Shown here in pieces: positions 34,309 through 42,856 of a stretch of DNA of 48,239 nucleotides. Every line of letters starts with the position of its first letter. Position 1 is the first letter of the stretch. Position numbers and translations under genes: made by a program. The notes below the pieces were generated by a model. The model saw only the letters and a list, made by a program, of their open reading frames with translations, was not told the DNA's origin and did not search any database. This stretch comes from Pseudarthrobacter phenanthrenivorans (GTDB lineage Bacteria > Actinomycetota > Actinomycetes > Actinomycetales > Micrococcaceae), in assembly GCF_000813845.1 (NCBI RefSeq), contig NZ_JWTB01000040.1, forward strand, positions 1 to 48,239, in the 5' to 3' direction.

Positions 34309-34989
34309 TTAGGCGTTGAAGAGCGCCTCGCGTACGGCGTGCTCAAACCCGCTCACGTGGACTTTGGCGAGTTCCGAAGCCCGCTCCTCGTCGCCGTCGA
34401 TGACAGCGCGGAGCAGATCGAGGTGTTCGCGTACGTGGTGCGACAGATCCGGCAGGCGGTCGATCACCATGCACCAGATCCGCGTTGCCAGGTTGTCATA
34501 CCGGATCAGGATGTCCTCCAGATGCGGGTTGGCAGCGGCGGCGTAGATGCCCTGGTGCACCCGGGCATCCAGCTTCAGCGTCTCCGTCACTGTGGCGGCG
34601 GCGACGTCGAACGCCTCAACCTGCTCGAGCGTGGCACGCAGCCCCGCCCGGACCGCCGGGGAGGCCACCCGCGCTGCCCGCGCGGCCGCGAGGGGTTCGA
34701 GCTGGGCCCGGATTTCCGAGATGAAGGAAAGGTCTGTCACGTCCACTCTGGTGGCGAAGGTGCCCCGCCGCGGATAGGTCTTCACCAGCCGGTCAAGCTC
34801 CAGCCGTTTCAGGGCTTCGCGCACGGGAGTCCGCCCCATGCCCAGGCTCTTGGCAAGGAGCTCATCGTTCAGGAGTTCGCCGGGTTTGATTTCCAGGGTC
34901 AGCAGCCAGTCCCGGATGCCCTCGTAGGCGACGTCCGCCAGCGACTTCCTGCCGGCGTCGTCCGCCGCCGCCAAAGCTTCGATTGCCAT
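34309..34989 (-). CDS. GntR family regulator, FCD subfamily
   Basis: A 226-residue regulator. The winged helix is at about 15-80 (VAYEGIRDWLLTLEIKPGEL, AKSLGMGRTPVREALKRLE, TYPRRGTFATRV). The all-helical FCD effector domain follows, with metal-type ligands visible as D/H residues in LKLDARVHQGIYAAAANPHL and HHVREHLDLLRAV, then KVHVSGFEHAV. ATG 34989 follows GAAGGGGCTC. It is divergent from purU-dmg-fchA-folD. TATACT at 35047-35052 on the minus strand is a good -10 and falls inside a CCAG/CTGG palindrome, so autoregulation is likely. The effector may be dimethylglycine, sarcosine or formate; this is inference. Confidence 0.88.
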   Translation of the reverse strand: MAIEALAAADDAGRKSLADVAYEGIRDWLLTLEIKPGELLNDELLAKSLGMGRTPVREALKRLELDRLVKTYPRRGTFATRVDVTDLSFISEIRAQLEPLAAARAARVASPAVRAGLRATLEQVEAFDVAAATVTETLKLDARVHQGIYAAAANPHLEDILIRYDNLATRIWCMVIDRLPDLSHHVREHLDLLRAVIDGDEERASELAKVHVSGFEHAVREALFNA

Positions 34990-35043
34990 GCTTGAGCCCC
35001 TTCTTCGGAAACCGGAAAGAAAACTATTGACCTCGCCTATGGA

Positions 35044-35101
35044 CCAGTATACGCTGGCATCCAATCTAATATATCAGTCCGATGTTTTGGAATATATCTA
35101 G
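35044..35101. promoter_or_regulatory. Divergent gntR / purU control region
   Basis: CCAGTATACGCTGG (35044-35057) contains the gntR -10 (TATACT on the minus strand). CTAATATATCAG (35066-35077) and GAATATATCTAG (35090-35101) resemble the perfect palindrome at 34235. The last site abuts the purU Shine-Dalgarno AGGAGGAGGGAC. Confidence 0.6.
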
Positions 35102-35114
35102 AAGGAGGAGGGAC

Positions 35115-36020
35115 ATGACCCTCATTGAAACAGCCTCAGCAACCGCCACCCTGCCGGCGCTCAAGGAAGAGCAGCCGCAGAAGTTCGTGCTGACCCTGTC
35201 CTGCAGGGAACAGGCAGGGATTATGCAGGCCGTGACCACGTTCCTCTTTGAACGGGGCTTCAACATCGACGAACACCAGCAGTTCGACGACAGCCTGCGT
35301 GAGACCCTGCACCTGCGGACCGCGTTCTCCGGCTCCCCCGACTTCACCCCGGCCATGCTTGAAGATGAGTTCGCCGCCATTGCCGGCCGGTTCGACATGA
35401 AGTTCAGCTTCCATGACGAGACCAAGCAGCGCGTCCTGGTGATGGTCTCCAAGTTCGGCCACTGCCTGAACGACCTCATCTTCCGCTGGCGCGGCGGCAG
35501 CCTGGGCGGGGAGCTGGTAGCGGTCGTTTCCAACCACGAGACCCACCGCGCGATGGCGGAAGCCGCGGGGCTGCCCTTCATCTACGTCCCCGTCACCCCT
35601 GACACCAAGGCCGACGCCGAGCGCAGGCTCCTCGAGCTGGTGGATGAGTACAACGCCGACCTGGTGGTCCTGGCCCGCTACATGCAGGTGCTCTCGGACG
35701 ATCTCTGCCGGGCACTGGAAGGACGGGCCATCAACATCCACCACTCGTTCCTCCCCGGATTCAAGGGCGCACGCCCCTACCACCAGGCCTACGACCGCGG
35801 CGTCAAGCTGGTGGGTGCCACCGCCCACTACGTCACGGCGGACCTGGACGAGGGTCCGATCATCGAGCAGGAAGTCATCCGCGTGGACCACACCTATGGC
35901 CCGGCGCAACTGTCCACCGTGGGCCAGGATGCCGAGGCGCTGGCGCTCTCCCGCGCCGTCCGCTGGCACTGCCAGCACCGGGTGCTGCTGGACCAGACCA
36001 GCACCGTGGTGTTCCGGTGA
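35115..36020 (+). CDS. purU: Formyltetrahydrofolate deformylase
   Basis: A 301-residue enzyme hydrolysing 10-formyl-THF to formate and THF. The N-terminal ACT domain (about 18-95; LTLSCREQAGIMQAVTTFL) is followed by a formyltransferase-like domain with INIHHSFLPGFKGARPYHQA near 210 (catalytic His) and GATAHYVTADLDEGPIIEQE (catalytic Asp). ATG 35115 follows GAAGGAGGAGGGAC, the strongest ribosome site in the window. It is the first gene of purU-dmg-fchA-folD, as in the A. globiformis dimethylglycine locus, where it clears one-carbon units produced by dimethylglycine oxidation. Confidence 0.95.
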   Translation: MTLIETASATATLPALKEEQPQKFVLTLSCREQAGIMQAVTTFLFERGFNIDEHQQFDDSLRETLHLRTAFSGSPDFTPAMLEDEFAAIAGRFDMKFSFHDETKQRVLVMVSKFGHCLNDLIFRWRGGSLGGELVAVVSNHETHRAMAEAAGLPFIYVPVTPDTKADAERRLLELVDEYNADLVVLARYMQVLSDDLCRALEGRAINIHHSFLPGFKGARPYHQAYDRGVKLVGATAHYVTADLDEGPIIEQEVIRVDHTYGPAQLSTVGQDAEALALSRAVRWHCQHRVLLDQTSTVVFR

Positions 36021-36070
36021 GCACCGGCGCGTACACAGGCACAAACCGCACAGCAGCAGGAGAAACCCCC

Positions 36071-38563
36071 TTGGAATCGTCGCCACGCATTGTCATTATC
36101 GGAGCCGGCATCGTCGGCACCAACCTCGCGGATGAACTCGTCACGCGGGGCTGGAACAACATCACCGTCCTTGACCAGGGACCGCTCAACATGCCCGGAG
36201 GCTCCACCTCCCACGCCCCGGGACTGGTCTTCCAGACCAACCCGTCCAAGTCCATGGCCCTGTTCGCCAAGTACACCGTGGAAAAGCTGCTGTCCCTGAC
36301 CGAGGACGGGACCAGCTGCTTCAACCAGGTTGGCGGGCTGGAAGTTGCCACCACCGAAACCCGCCTCGCCGACCTGAAGCGCAAGCTCGGTTACGCCGCT
36401 GCCTGGGGTATCGACGGCAGGATCCTCTCGCCGGCGGAGTGCAAGGAGCTGTATCCCCTGATTAACGAAGAGGACATCCTGGGCGGCCTGCACGTCCCCA
36501 GCGATGGCCTCGCCAGCGCGGCTCGGGCAGTGCAGCTGCTCATCAAGCGCACCGAAGCGGCCGGCGTGAAGTACGTGGGCAACACCACGGTGACCGGCAT
36601 CGAACAGTCCGGCCGCCACGTCACCGGCGTCCAGACTTCCGACGGCGTGATCCCGGCAGACATCGTGGTCTCCTGCGCCGGGTTCTGGGGTGCGAAGATC
36701 GGCGAAATGATCGGCATGTCCGTTCCGCTGCTCCCGCTGGCCCACCAGTACGTCAAGACCACCCCCGTCCCTGCCCAGCAGGGACGGAACGAGCTGCCCA
36801 ACGGCGCCTCGCTGCCCATCCTGCGCCACCAGGACCAGGACCTCTACTACCGCGAGCACGGCGACCGGTACGGCATCGGCTCCTACGCCCACAAGCCGAT
36901 GCCCGTGGACCTGGACGAGCTCGGCACCTTCAAGCCGAACGAAATCAGCGAACACAACATGCCGTCCCGGCTGGATTTCACGGTGGAAGACTTCCTCCCC
37001 GCCTGGGAGGCCACCAAGCAGCTGCTCCCCGCCCTGCGCGAAAGCGAGATTGAGGACGGCTTCAACGGCATCTTCTCCTTCACCCCCGACGGCGGGTCCC
37101 TCGTTGGCGAGTCCAAGGAACTGGACGGCTTCTTCGTCGCCGAAGCCGTCTGGGTCACCCACTCCGCCGGCATCGCCCGTGCCGTCGCCGAACTCCTGGT
37201 GGACGGCAAGTCCTCCATCGACCTGGGCGACTGCGACATCCACCGCTTCGAGGACGTGCAGCTGACTCCCGAGTACGTCAGCGAAACCTCGCAGCAGAAC
37301 TTCGTGGAGATCTACGACGTCCTGCACCCGCTGCAGCCCAAGCTGTCCCCGCGCAATCTGCGCGTATCCCCCTTCCACGCACGGCACCGGGAGCTTGGCG
37401 GCTACTTCCTCGAAGGCGCCGGCTGGGAACGCCCGTACTGGTTCGAAGCCAACGCCGACCTCCTCAAGGACATGCCGGCCGAGTGGCAGCCGCCGGCACG
37501 TGACGCCTGGTCCGGGATGTTCAGCTCCCCCATCGCCGCGGCCGAGGCATGGAAGACGCGCACCGCCGTCGCGATGTACGACATGACGCCCCTCAAGCGC
37601 CTCGAAATCTCCGGTCCCGGTGCCCTGAAGCTGCTGCAGGAACTCACCACCGCGGACCTGAACAAGAAGCCCGGCGCCGTTACCTACACACTGCTGCTTG
37701 ACCACGCCGGCGGGGTCCGCAGCGACATCACGGTGGCCCGCCTGTCCGAGGACACCTTCCAGCTTGGCGCCAACGGCAACATCGACACCGCCTACTTCGA
37801 ACGCGCCGCACGACACCAGACCGAAAGCGGAACCGCCGGCGACTGGGTGCAGGTCCGGGACACCACGGGCGGCACCTGCTGCATCGGCCTGTGGGGCCCG
37901 CTCGCCCGTGAGGTCGTCGGCGCGGTCAGCAGCGACGACTTCTCCAACGACGGCCTGAAGTACTTCCGCTCCAAGAACGTCGTCATCGGCGGCGTCCCCG
38001 TCACCGCCATGCGCCTGTCCTACGTCGGTGAGCTGGGTTGGGAACTGTACACCAGCGCCGACAACGGACAGCGCCTCTGGGATGCACTGTGGAAGGCCGG
38101 CCAGCCGTTCGGCATCATTGCGGCCGGGCGGGCCGCGTTCAGCTCGCTCCGCCTCGAAAAGGGCTACCGCTCCTGGGGCACGGACATGACCACCGAGCAC
38201 GACCCCTTCGAGGCCGGCCTGGGCTTCGCGGTGAAGATGGCCAAGGACAACTTCGTCGGAAAGGCGGCCCTGGAAGGCCGCACCGAGGAGAACTCCGCAC
38301 GGCGCCTGCGCTGCCTCACGGTCGACGACGGCCGCAGCCTGGTGCTCGGCAAGGAACCGGTGTTCTACAAGGACCAGGCAGTTGGCTACGTGACCAGCGC
38401 CGCCTACGGCTATACGGTCCGGAAACCGATCGCCTACTCATACCTGCCCGCCGAAGTATCGATCGGCGACTCCGTGGAGATTGAGTACTTCGGGCGCCGG
38501 ATCGTCGCCACGGTCACCCAGGACCCGCTGTACGACCCCACCATGACCAGGCTTCGCGGGTAA
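36071..38563 (+). CDS. dmg: Dimethylglycine oxidase
   Basis: An 830-residue bifunctional flavoprotein that oxidises N,N-dimethylglycine to sarcosine in its N-terminal FAD domain and passes the methylene to THF in its C-terminal GcvT-like domain. The FAD motif is VIIGAGIVGTNLADEL; His48 in GGSTSHAPG is the covalent-flavin position of this family. Starting at TTG 36071 (AGGAG eight bases upstream) places His in LPLAHQY at 225 and the first Tyr in DLYYREHGD at 259, exactly the known catalytic numbers of the A. globiformis enzyme. A GTG at 36017 overlapping purU would add 18 residues. The folate-binding part begins near 430 (YDVLHPLQP). Confidence 0.95.
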   Translation: MESSPRIVIIGAGIVGTNLADELVTRGWNNITVLDQGPLNMPGGSTSHAPGLVFQTNPSKSMALFAKYTVEKLLSLTEDGTSCFNQVGGLEVATTETRLADLKRKLGYAAAWGIDGRILSPAECKELYPLINEEDILGGLHVPSDGLASAARAVQLLIKRTEAAGVKYVGNTTVTGIEQSGRHVTGVQTSDGVIPADIVVSCAGFWGAKIGEMIGMSVPLLPLAHQYVKTTPVPAQQGRNELPNGASLPILRHQDQDLYYREHGDRYGIGSYAHKPMPVDLDELGTFKPNEISEHNMPSRLDFTVEDFLPAWEATKQLLPALRESEIEDGFNGIFSFTPDGGSLVGESKELDGFFVAEAVWVTHSAGIARAVAELLVDGKSSIDLGDCDIHRFEDVQLTPEYVSETSQQNFVEIYDVLHPLQPKLSPRNLRVSPFHARHRELGGYFLEGAGWERPYWFEANADLLKDMPAEWQPPARDAWSGMFSSPIAAAEAWKTRTAVAMYDMTPLKRLEISGPGALKLLQELTTADLNKKPGAVTYTLLLDHAGGVRSDITVARLSEDTFQLGANGNIDTAYFERAARHQTESGTAGDWVQVRDTTGGTCCIGLWGPLAREVVGAVSSDDFSNDGLKYFRSKNVVIGGVPVTAMRLSYVGELGWELYTSADNGQRLWDALWKAGQPFGIIAAGRAAFSSLRLEKGYRSWGTDMTTEHDPFEAGLGFAVKMAKDNFVGKAALEGRTEENSARRLRCLTVDDGRSLVLGKEPVFYKDQAVGYVTSAAYGYTVRKPIAYSYLPAEVSIGDSVEIEYFGRRIVATVTQDPLYDPTMTRLRG

Positions 38564-38567
38564 GGCC

Positions 38568-39194
38568 ATGATCAGCTCAGAGACAGTCAGCAGCTACCTC
38601 ACCCGGCTGGCCGCCAAGCAGCCGACGCCGGGTGGCGGGGCCGCCGCCGCCCTGCACGCGGCCCAGGGTGCAGCCCTGGTGGCCATGGTGGCGCGGTACA
38701 CCACCGGCGCCAAGTACGAAGAGCACGCACCCCTGGTACAGCGCATTACCCAGGCAGCAGACGGCCTCGTCACCGAGGCACTGCACCTGGCCGACGCGGA
38801 CGAACAGGCGTTCCAGGCAGTTATCGACGCCTACAGGCTCCCGTCCGGCACGGATGAGTCCAAGGCCGCGCGCGCTGCCGGGATCCAATCCGCGCTCATC
38901 CAGGCTGCAGAGACCCCTGCCCAGCTCGTCAGGGTTGCGGGCGACATCGTGGACCTTGCCACCGAGCTGTTCGACGTTGCCAATGCAAACGTCATCAGCG
39001 ACGTGGCAGCGGCCGCCGATGCCGCCCGCGCAGCGGCCACCACGGCGCGCGTCAACATCGACATCAATGTCGTGGCGGTCAAGGACCCGGACGCACGCGC
39101 GCTGCTTGCCCGGCAGACGGACGGCATCGAGGAAAAGGTGGTCCTGGCGGCTGATGCCCTCTCGGCCCGCGTGCGGGAGAGGATCCTGGCGTGA
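38568..39194 (+). CDS. fchA: Cyclodeaminase/cyclohydrolase family protein, probable methenyl-THF cyclohydrolase
   Basis: A 208-residue all-helical protein of the FTCD C-terminal/FchA family. The folate-loop motif PTPGGGAAAALHAAQGAALV is near 19-38, and the DVANANVISDVAAAADAARAA helices near 140-160 are typical. Family members act as formimino-THF cyclodeaminase or methenyl-THF cyclohydrolase. No formiminotransferase is attached or nearby, and folD follows with a GTGA overlap, so cyclohydrolase is the likelier job. It starts 4 bases after dmg. It is the natural partner of a FolD that lacks its own cyclohydrolase lysine. Confidence 0.88.
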   Translation: MISSETVSSYLTRLAAKQPTPGGGAAAALHAAQGAALVAMVARYTTGAKYEEHAPLVQRITQAADGLVTEALHLADADEQAFQAVIDAYRLPSGTDESKAARAAGIQSALIQAAETPAQLVRVAGDIVDLATELFDVANANVISDVAAAADAARAAATTARVNIDINVVAVKDPDARALLARQTDGIEEKVVLAADALSARVRERILA

Positions 39195-40096
39195 GCACCG
39201 CAGTACTTTCCGGAAAGCCTTTGGCCTCTTTGTTCCAAAAGGAGGTCCAGGAGGAGGTCCGCTCGCTTGAACTGGCGGGCGTCCGCCCGATGGTGGCCGT
39301 GGTCATGGCAACGGCCGATGAGTCCACGCACTGGTACGTCCGTTCCATTGAACGGGCAGCGGAGCGAGCCGGAGTGGGCTGCCGCATCATCGACCTGGGG
39401 CATGATGCAACGGAGCCGGTGCTGGCCAGCGTCCTGCGGGACCTGAGTGCCGAACCGTCCGTGAACGGCATCATCCTGCAAACCCCGCTGCCGCCCGGTG
39501 TCCGGACCGACAACCTGGTGGGCCTCATCGCCCCGGAAAAGGACATTGACGGCGCCAATCCGCTGAGCCTGGGACGCCTAGCCGTCGGGCAGCCGGCCTT
39601 TGCACCCGCGACCGCGCGTTCCGTCGTCGAAATCCTGGACCATTACCAGGTCCCCGTGGCGGGCAAGAACGTAGTGGTGGTTGGGCGTTCCGCCGTCGTT
39701 GGCAAACCGCTGTCCCTCCTGCTGCTGGCACGGGACGCGGCCGTGACGGTCTGCCACTCCAGGTCGGGCCCGCTGGAACGCTACACGAAAGAGGCCGACG
39801 TCGTGGTGGTCGCCGCCGGGCGCGCCGGGCTGCTGGCCGGCAGCGATGTCTCCCCGCAAACCGTGGTGGTCGACGTCGGCACGAATGTCCTTCCCGATGG
39901 CTCGCTGGTGGGTGACGTGGACGCAGCAAGTGTCACCGGGACGGCAGCGGCGCTCACTCCGGTACCCGGCGGCGTGGGCTCAGTGACCACTGCGCTGCTG
40001 CTCCTTCACACCGTGGAGGCTGCCCGCCGGCAAATGTCACCCCTGCCGCTGCCGGCCGGGGCCCGGGAAGCCCAGGTCCTGGAAGCCGCAGGCTAG
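39191..40096 (+). CDS. folD: FolD-type methylene-THF dehydrogenase, catalytic Lys replaced
   Basis: A 301-residue FolD protein. Family motifs: GIILQTPLPPGV, PEKDIDGANPLSLGRL, VVGRSAVVGKPLSLLLLARDA (NADP site) and TPVPGGVGSVTTALLL. FolD normally has Y-x-x-x-K near residue 50 (YVASK in E. coli); here the stretch reads YVRSIERA, so position 53 is Ile. In the human enzyme loss of this Lys (K56) removes cyclohydrolase activity while leaving dehydrogenase. This copy is therefore probably a dehydrogenase only. GTG 39191 overlaps fchA. Another complete FolD is expected elsewhere in the genome. Confidence 0.92.
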   Translation: MSTAVLSGKPLASLFQKEVQEEVRSLELAGVRPMVAVVMATADESTHWYVRSIERAAERAGVGCRIIDLGHDATEPVLASVLRDLSAEPSVNGIILQTPLPPGVRTDNLVGLIAPEKDIDGANPLSLGRLAVGQPAFAPATARSVVEILDHYQVPVAGKNVVVVGRSAVVGKPLSLLLLARDAAVTVCHSRSGPLERYTKEADVVVVAAGRAGLLAGSDVSPQTVVVDVGTNVLPDGSLVGDVDAASVTGTAAALTPVPGGVGSVTTALLLLHTVEAARRQMSPLPLPAGAREAQVLEAAG

Positions 40097-40123
40097 GAAG
40101 GGCGCAGCGTTTCCAACGGGTGT

Positions 40124-40205
40124 CCCGTTTTCCGTGAAAGGTGCTTCGATGGGCCTAAGACCTGGGGAGGTATTCCTCATCGAAGCACCGTTTTCGGAAA
40201 ACGGG
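40124..40205. repeat. Large imperfect inverted repeat between folD and the moeA-like gene
   Basis: Arms at 40124-40151 and 40178-40205 are 28 bases each: CCCGTTTTCC pairs with GGAAAACGGG, and GGTGCTTCGATG with CATCGAAGCACC, with six imperfect positions between the two blocks. The 26-base loop is GC-rich. No T-run follows and no ORF lies inside. It could be a miniature mobile or REP-like element, an mRNA structure or a two-way terminator. The remaining intergenic bases (40097-40270) show only the AAGGAGG of the next gene. Confidence 0.8.
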
Positions 40206-40270
40206 GCCCCGCAACCGGCATGATGCCCGTGACCTAACCAAGCGGGTGACTTAACAAGGAGGGGGCCCGG

Positions 40271-41611
40271 ATGCCTGCCAATGGACTGACAGCCACCATT
40301 TCCAGGAGCACGGCTGCGCCGGGTCGCGTCCCGGAACGGGGGTGCATACCGTGGCCAGATGCGCGCCATCTCGCCTTCGGCGCCGCCGGCCCGCTCCCGC
40401 CTGTGGCAGTCCCGCTCGTTGAAGCCATTGGCCACACACTGTGCCGTGACGTCACAGCACTCCAGGACATGCCCCACTATGCCTCGTCCGCAATGGACGG
40501 TTGGGCCGTTAGCGGGCCAGGTCCATGGCTTCTCGCCGGATCCGGCCAGCACGGCTCCCTGCCTGCAGGCAACAGATTCCTGCCTGTAAACAGCGCTGCC
40601 GTGATTGCCACCGGCGGCCTGGTACCGCACGGTGCCGACGCCGTCCTCCGCAAGGAAAGCGGCCTGGCTGTCCGGGACCCCAACGGGAGCCAGGTCCTGA
40701 CTCTGCGTGCCGATGCGAAGGCCGGTGAGCCGCGCAGCGGCCAACACATTCGCCCCGCCGGGCAGGAAGCCCGGTTGGGGGATGTCCTCATTCCTGCCGG
40801 TACTGTCCTTAATCCAGCACATGTGGCCGTGGCCGCGGCGGCAGGGCACGATTCGGTGCAGGTCCGCGCCCGGCCCGCCGCCGCCGTCGTACTGACCGGC
40901 GCAGAAGTGGTCACGCAGGGCCTTCCGGGCCCCGGAGAGGTCCGGGACACCTTTGGCCCGCAGCTCGGAAGCGTGGTCTCCCTGCTCGGTGGTGTTGCAG
41001 GCGCCCCGCAAAGAATCAGCGATTCGTTCGGCGAGTGGCTGGACGCCCTGGAAAACCCGGGGATGCCCTCCGGCGGCCACGCTGATGTCATCATCACCAC
41101 CGGCGGCACCGGGAAATCCGGCACAGACCATTTCCGCGCCGCCATCGACGCCCTGGGCGGACGGCTGCTGGTGGACGGCATCGCGATGCGCCCTGGTCAT
41201 CCGGCAGTGCTCGCTGTGCTTCCGGGCGGCCGGTTCGTGATTGGCCTGCCGGGCAATCCCCTGGCGGCCATGATGGCACTCCTCACCCTGGGCGCACCCC
41301 TGATGGCCTCGCTGGGAGGCGCGCAGCTGCCTCCGATGCACCTCGTGATGTCCGGCTGCGACGTCGACGGGGACGCGGGGAGGACACGCCTGATCCCCTG
41401 CCGGTTCCTGTCCGGCCTTGCGTTCCCGGTCGAACACACCGGCCCCGGCATGATGCGCGGGCTTGCCTGGGCAGACGCGGTCATGGCCGTTCCTCCCCAG
41501 GGCGTTGACTCGGGGGAACCGGTTCCCGTCCTCCCGCTTCCCTGGGCAGCACAGCCAGAAACCGCAGGGACACCCGGCACGCAAGGACGGAACACCGCAT
41601 GGCACGCATGA
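40271..41611 (+). CDS. MoeA-like molybdopterin molybdotransferase
   Basis: A 446-residue MoeA-family protein, which inserts molybdate into molybdopterin. Landmarks: DMPHYASSAMDGWAV, ATGGLVPHGADAVL, ITTGGTGKSGTDHF (the MoCF domain motif) and GLPGNPLAAMMALL. It is less canonical than housekeeping MoeA: the MoeA-N region is shortened and the usual GxxxGxDxIxP variants differ, so a specialised copy is likely. ATG 40271 follows AAGGAGGGGGCCCGG. fdhD overlaps its end by 13 bases. Together they suggest maturation of a molybdenum formate dehydrogenase that oxidises the formate released by PurU. Confidence 0.87.
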   Translation: MPANGLTATISRSTAAPGRVPERGCIPWPDARHLAFGAAGPLPPVAVPLVEAIGHTLCRDVTALQDMPHYASSAMDGWAVSGPGPWLLAGSGQHGSLPAGNRFLPVNSAAVIATGGLVPHGADAVLRKESGLAVRDPNGSQVLTLRADAKAGEPRSGQHIRPAGQEARLGDVLIPAGTVLNPAHVAVAAAAGHDSVQVRARPAAAVVLTGAEVVTQGLPGPGEVRDTFGPQLGSVVSLLGGVAGAPQRISDSFGEWLDALENPGMPSGGHADVIITTGGTGKSGTDHFRAAIDALGGRLLVDGIAMRPGHPAVLAVLPGGRFVIGLPGNPLAAMMALLTLGAPLMASLGGAQLPPMHLVMSGCDVDGDAGRTRLIPCRFLSGLAFPVEHTGPGMMRGLAWADAVMAVPPQGVDSGEPVPVLPLPWAAQPETAGTPGTQGRNTAWHA

Positions 41612-42468
41612 CCCAGCGCCAGAAGATCCACCGCTTCCGTCTCGACGACACCGGCACTGAATATCCCGTCCGCTTCAAGGAGGACGTGCTCGCCGCGGAA
41701 GAGCCCCTTGAAATCCGCCTCAACGGCAACTCCTTCGCTGTGACAATGCGGACGCCAGGCGATGACTTCGACCTTGTTGCGGGGTTCCTCGTCTCTGAAG
41801 GGGTGGTCCGTCACGCATCGGAGTTGGTTTCCCTGCGCTTCTGCGCCGGTACCAGGGACGGCGAGCAGACGTTTAATGTCGTCGATGCCCAGCTCCGCCC
41901 CGACGTGGCACTGCCGGACACCAAACGGAACGTGTACACCTCAAGTTCCTGCGGCATCTGCGGCACCGAATCCATTGACGCCGTCCGGAAGACCCAGCAC
42001 TTCGACCCATCCCGGGATCCCGTCCAGATACCCCTGGATGTGCTTGCCGCGCTCCCCGAACGGCTGCGGGAGGCCCAGGCGGTGTTCGACAGGACCGGGG
42101 GCGTGCACGCTGCCGGCCTGTTCCGGGTGGACACGGGCAGACCGGAGCTGCTGTGCCTGCGCGAGGATGTGGGGCGGCACAACGCGGTGGACAAGGTAGT
42201 GGGCTGGGCGCTGAGGGAGGGGCTGCTGCCGCTGCGCGGCACCGTCCTGCAGGTCTCGGGCAGGGCCTCGTTCGAGCTTGTCCAGAAGGCCGCCCTGGCC
42301 GGGATTCCGATCCTCTCCGCAGTCAGCGCTCCGTCAAGCCTGGCGGCCGACCTCGCAGCCGAAACTGGCGTGACACTGGTGGGTTTCAATCGCGGGACCA
42401 GCCTGAACGTCTACAGCGGCCGGGACCGGCTGGTCCGGCCAGGCCAGGGGGTCCCCATCCCGGCCTGA
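41599..42468 (+). CDS. fdhD: Formate dehydrogenase accessory sulfurtransferase
   Basis: A 289-residue FdhD, which carries sulfur from a cysteine desulfurase to the Mo cofactor of formate dehydrogenase. The CGxCG motif is present as SSSCGICGTES (C118, C121), and REDVGRHNAVDKVVGWAL and VSGRASFELVQKAALAGIPI are family signatures. The start lies inside the end of the moeA-like gene. No formate dehydrogenase subunit is encoded in the window, so the client is elsewhere. Both genes probably serve C1 disposal from dimethylglycine. Confidence 0.94.
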   Translation: MARMTQRQKIHRFRLDDTGTEYPVRFKEDVLAAEEPLEIRLNGNSFAVTMRTPGDDFDLVAGFLVSEGVVRHASELVSLRFCAGTRDGEQTFNVVDAQLRPDVALPDTKRNVYTSSSCGICGTESIDAVRKTQHFDPSRDPVQIPLDVLAALPERLREAQAVFDRTGGVHAAGLFRVDTGRPELLCLREDVGRHNAVDKVVGWALREGLLPLRGTVLQVSGRASFELVQKAALAGIPILSAVSAPSSLAADLAAETGVTLVGFNRGTSLNVYSGRDRLVRPGQGVPIPA

Positions 42469-42615
42469 CGCACAGCTTTGCCCTGTCCACCCCGTCGCCA
42501 AGCACTCGGGTCGACCCACCTGGCCGGTCTCCCTATCCCAACGGGTAGGGCCTTCGGCATGCCCGCAAGCACTGAGCAAGAACGCTACATACTTCGACTT
42601 TCACAGGACACACTC

Positions 42616-42683
42616 TTGACTTTGGATGTGAGCTGGAGCACTCTTTTGTTGCATAAGGCGAACGTTGTTGATCATCACGGAAC
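42616..42683 (+). promoter_or_regulatory. Class II promoter/operator of the MFS gene at 42857
   Basis: TTGACT (42616-42621), 17 bases, CACTCT (42639-42644), TTGCATAAGGCGAAC (42649-42663) and TTGATCATCACGGAAC (42668-42683). This is the best-conserved member of the set. The rest of the 388-base gap (42469-42856) shows no gene and no recognised RNA element. Confidence 0.7.
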
Positions 42684-42856
42684 GAGTTCCTCCGGACATT
42701 TGCACTCCCGTCCCCGGGCTCCGCGCAGTGATGGTTCCCAAAACAGACGAACGAATTCATGCTGGCCGATCCAGAGGGGAGCCCCCGCTCCCGCATTGGC
42801 CGCACAACGTTGCCACTGTCCACGTGGCGGCGTTAAATCACTAAAGGAAACTGTTT

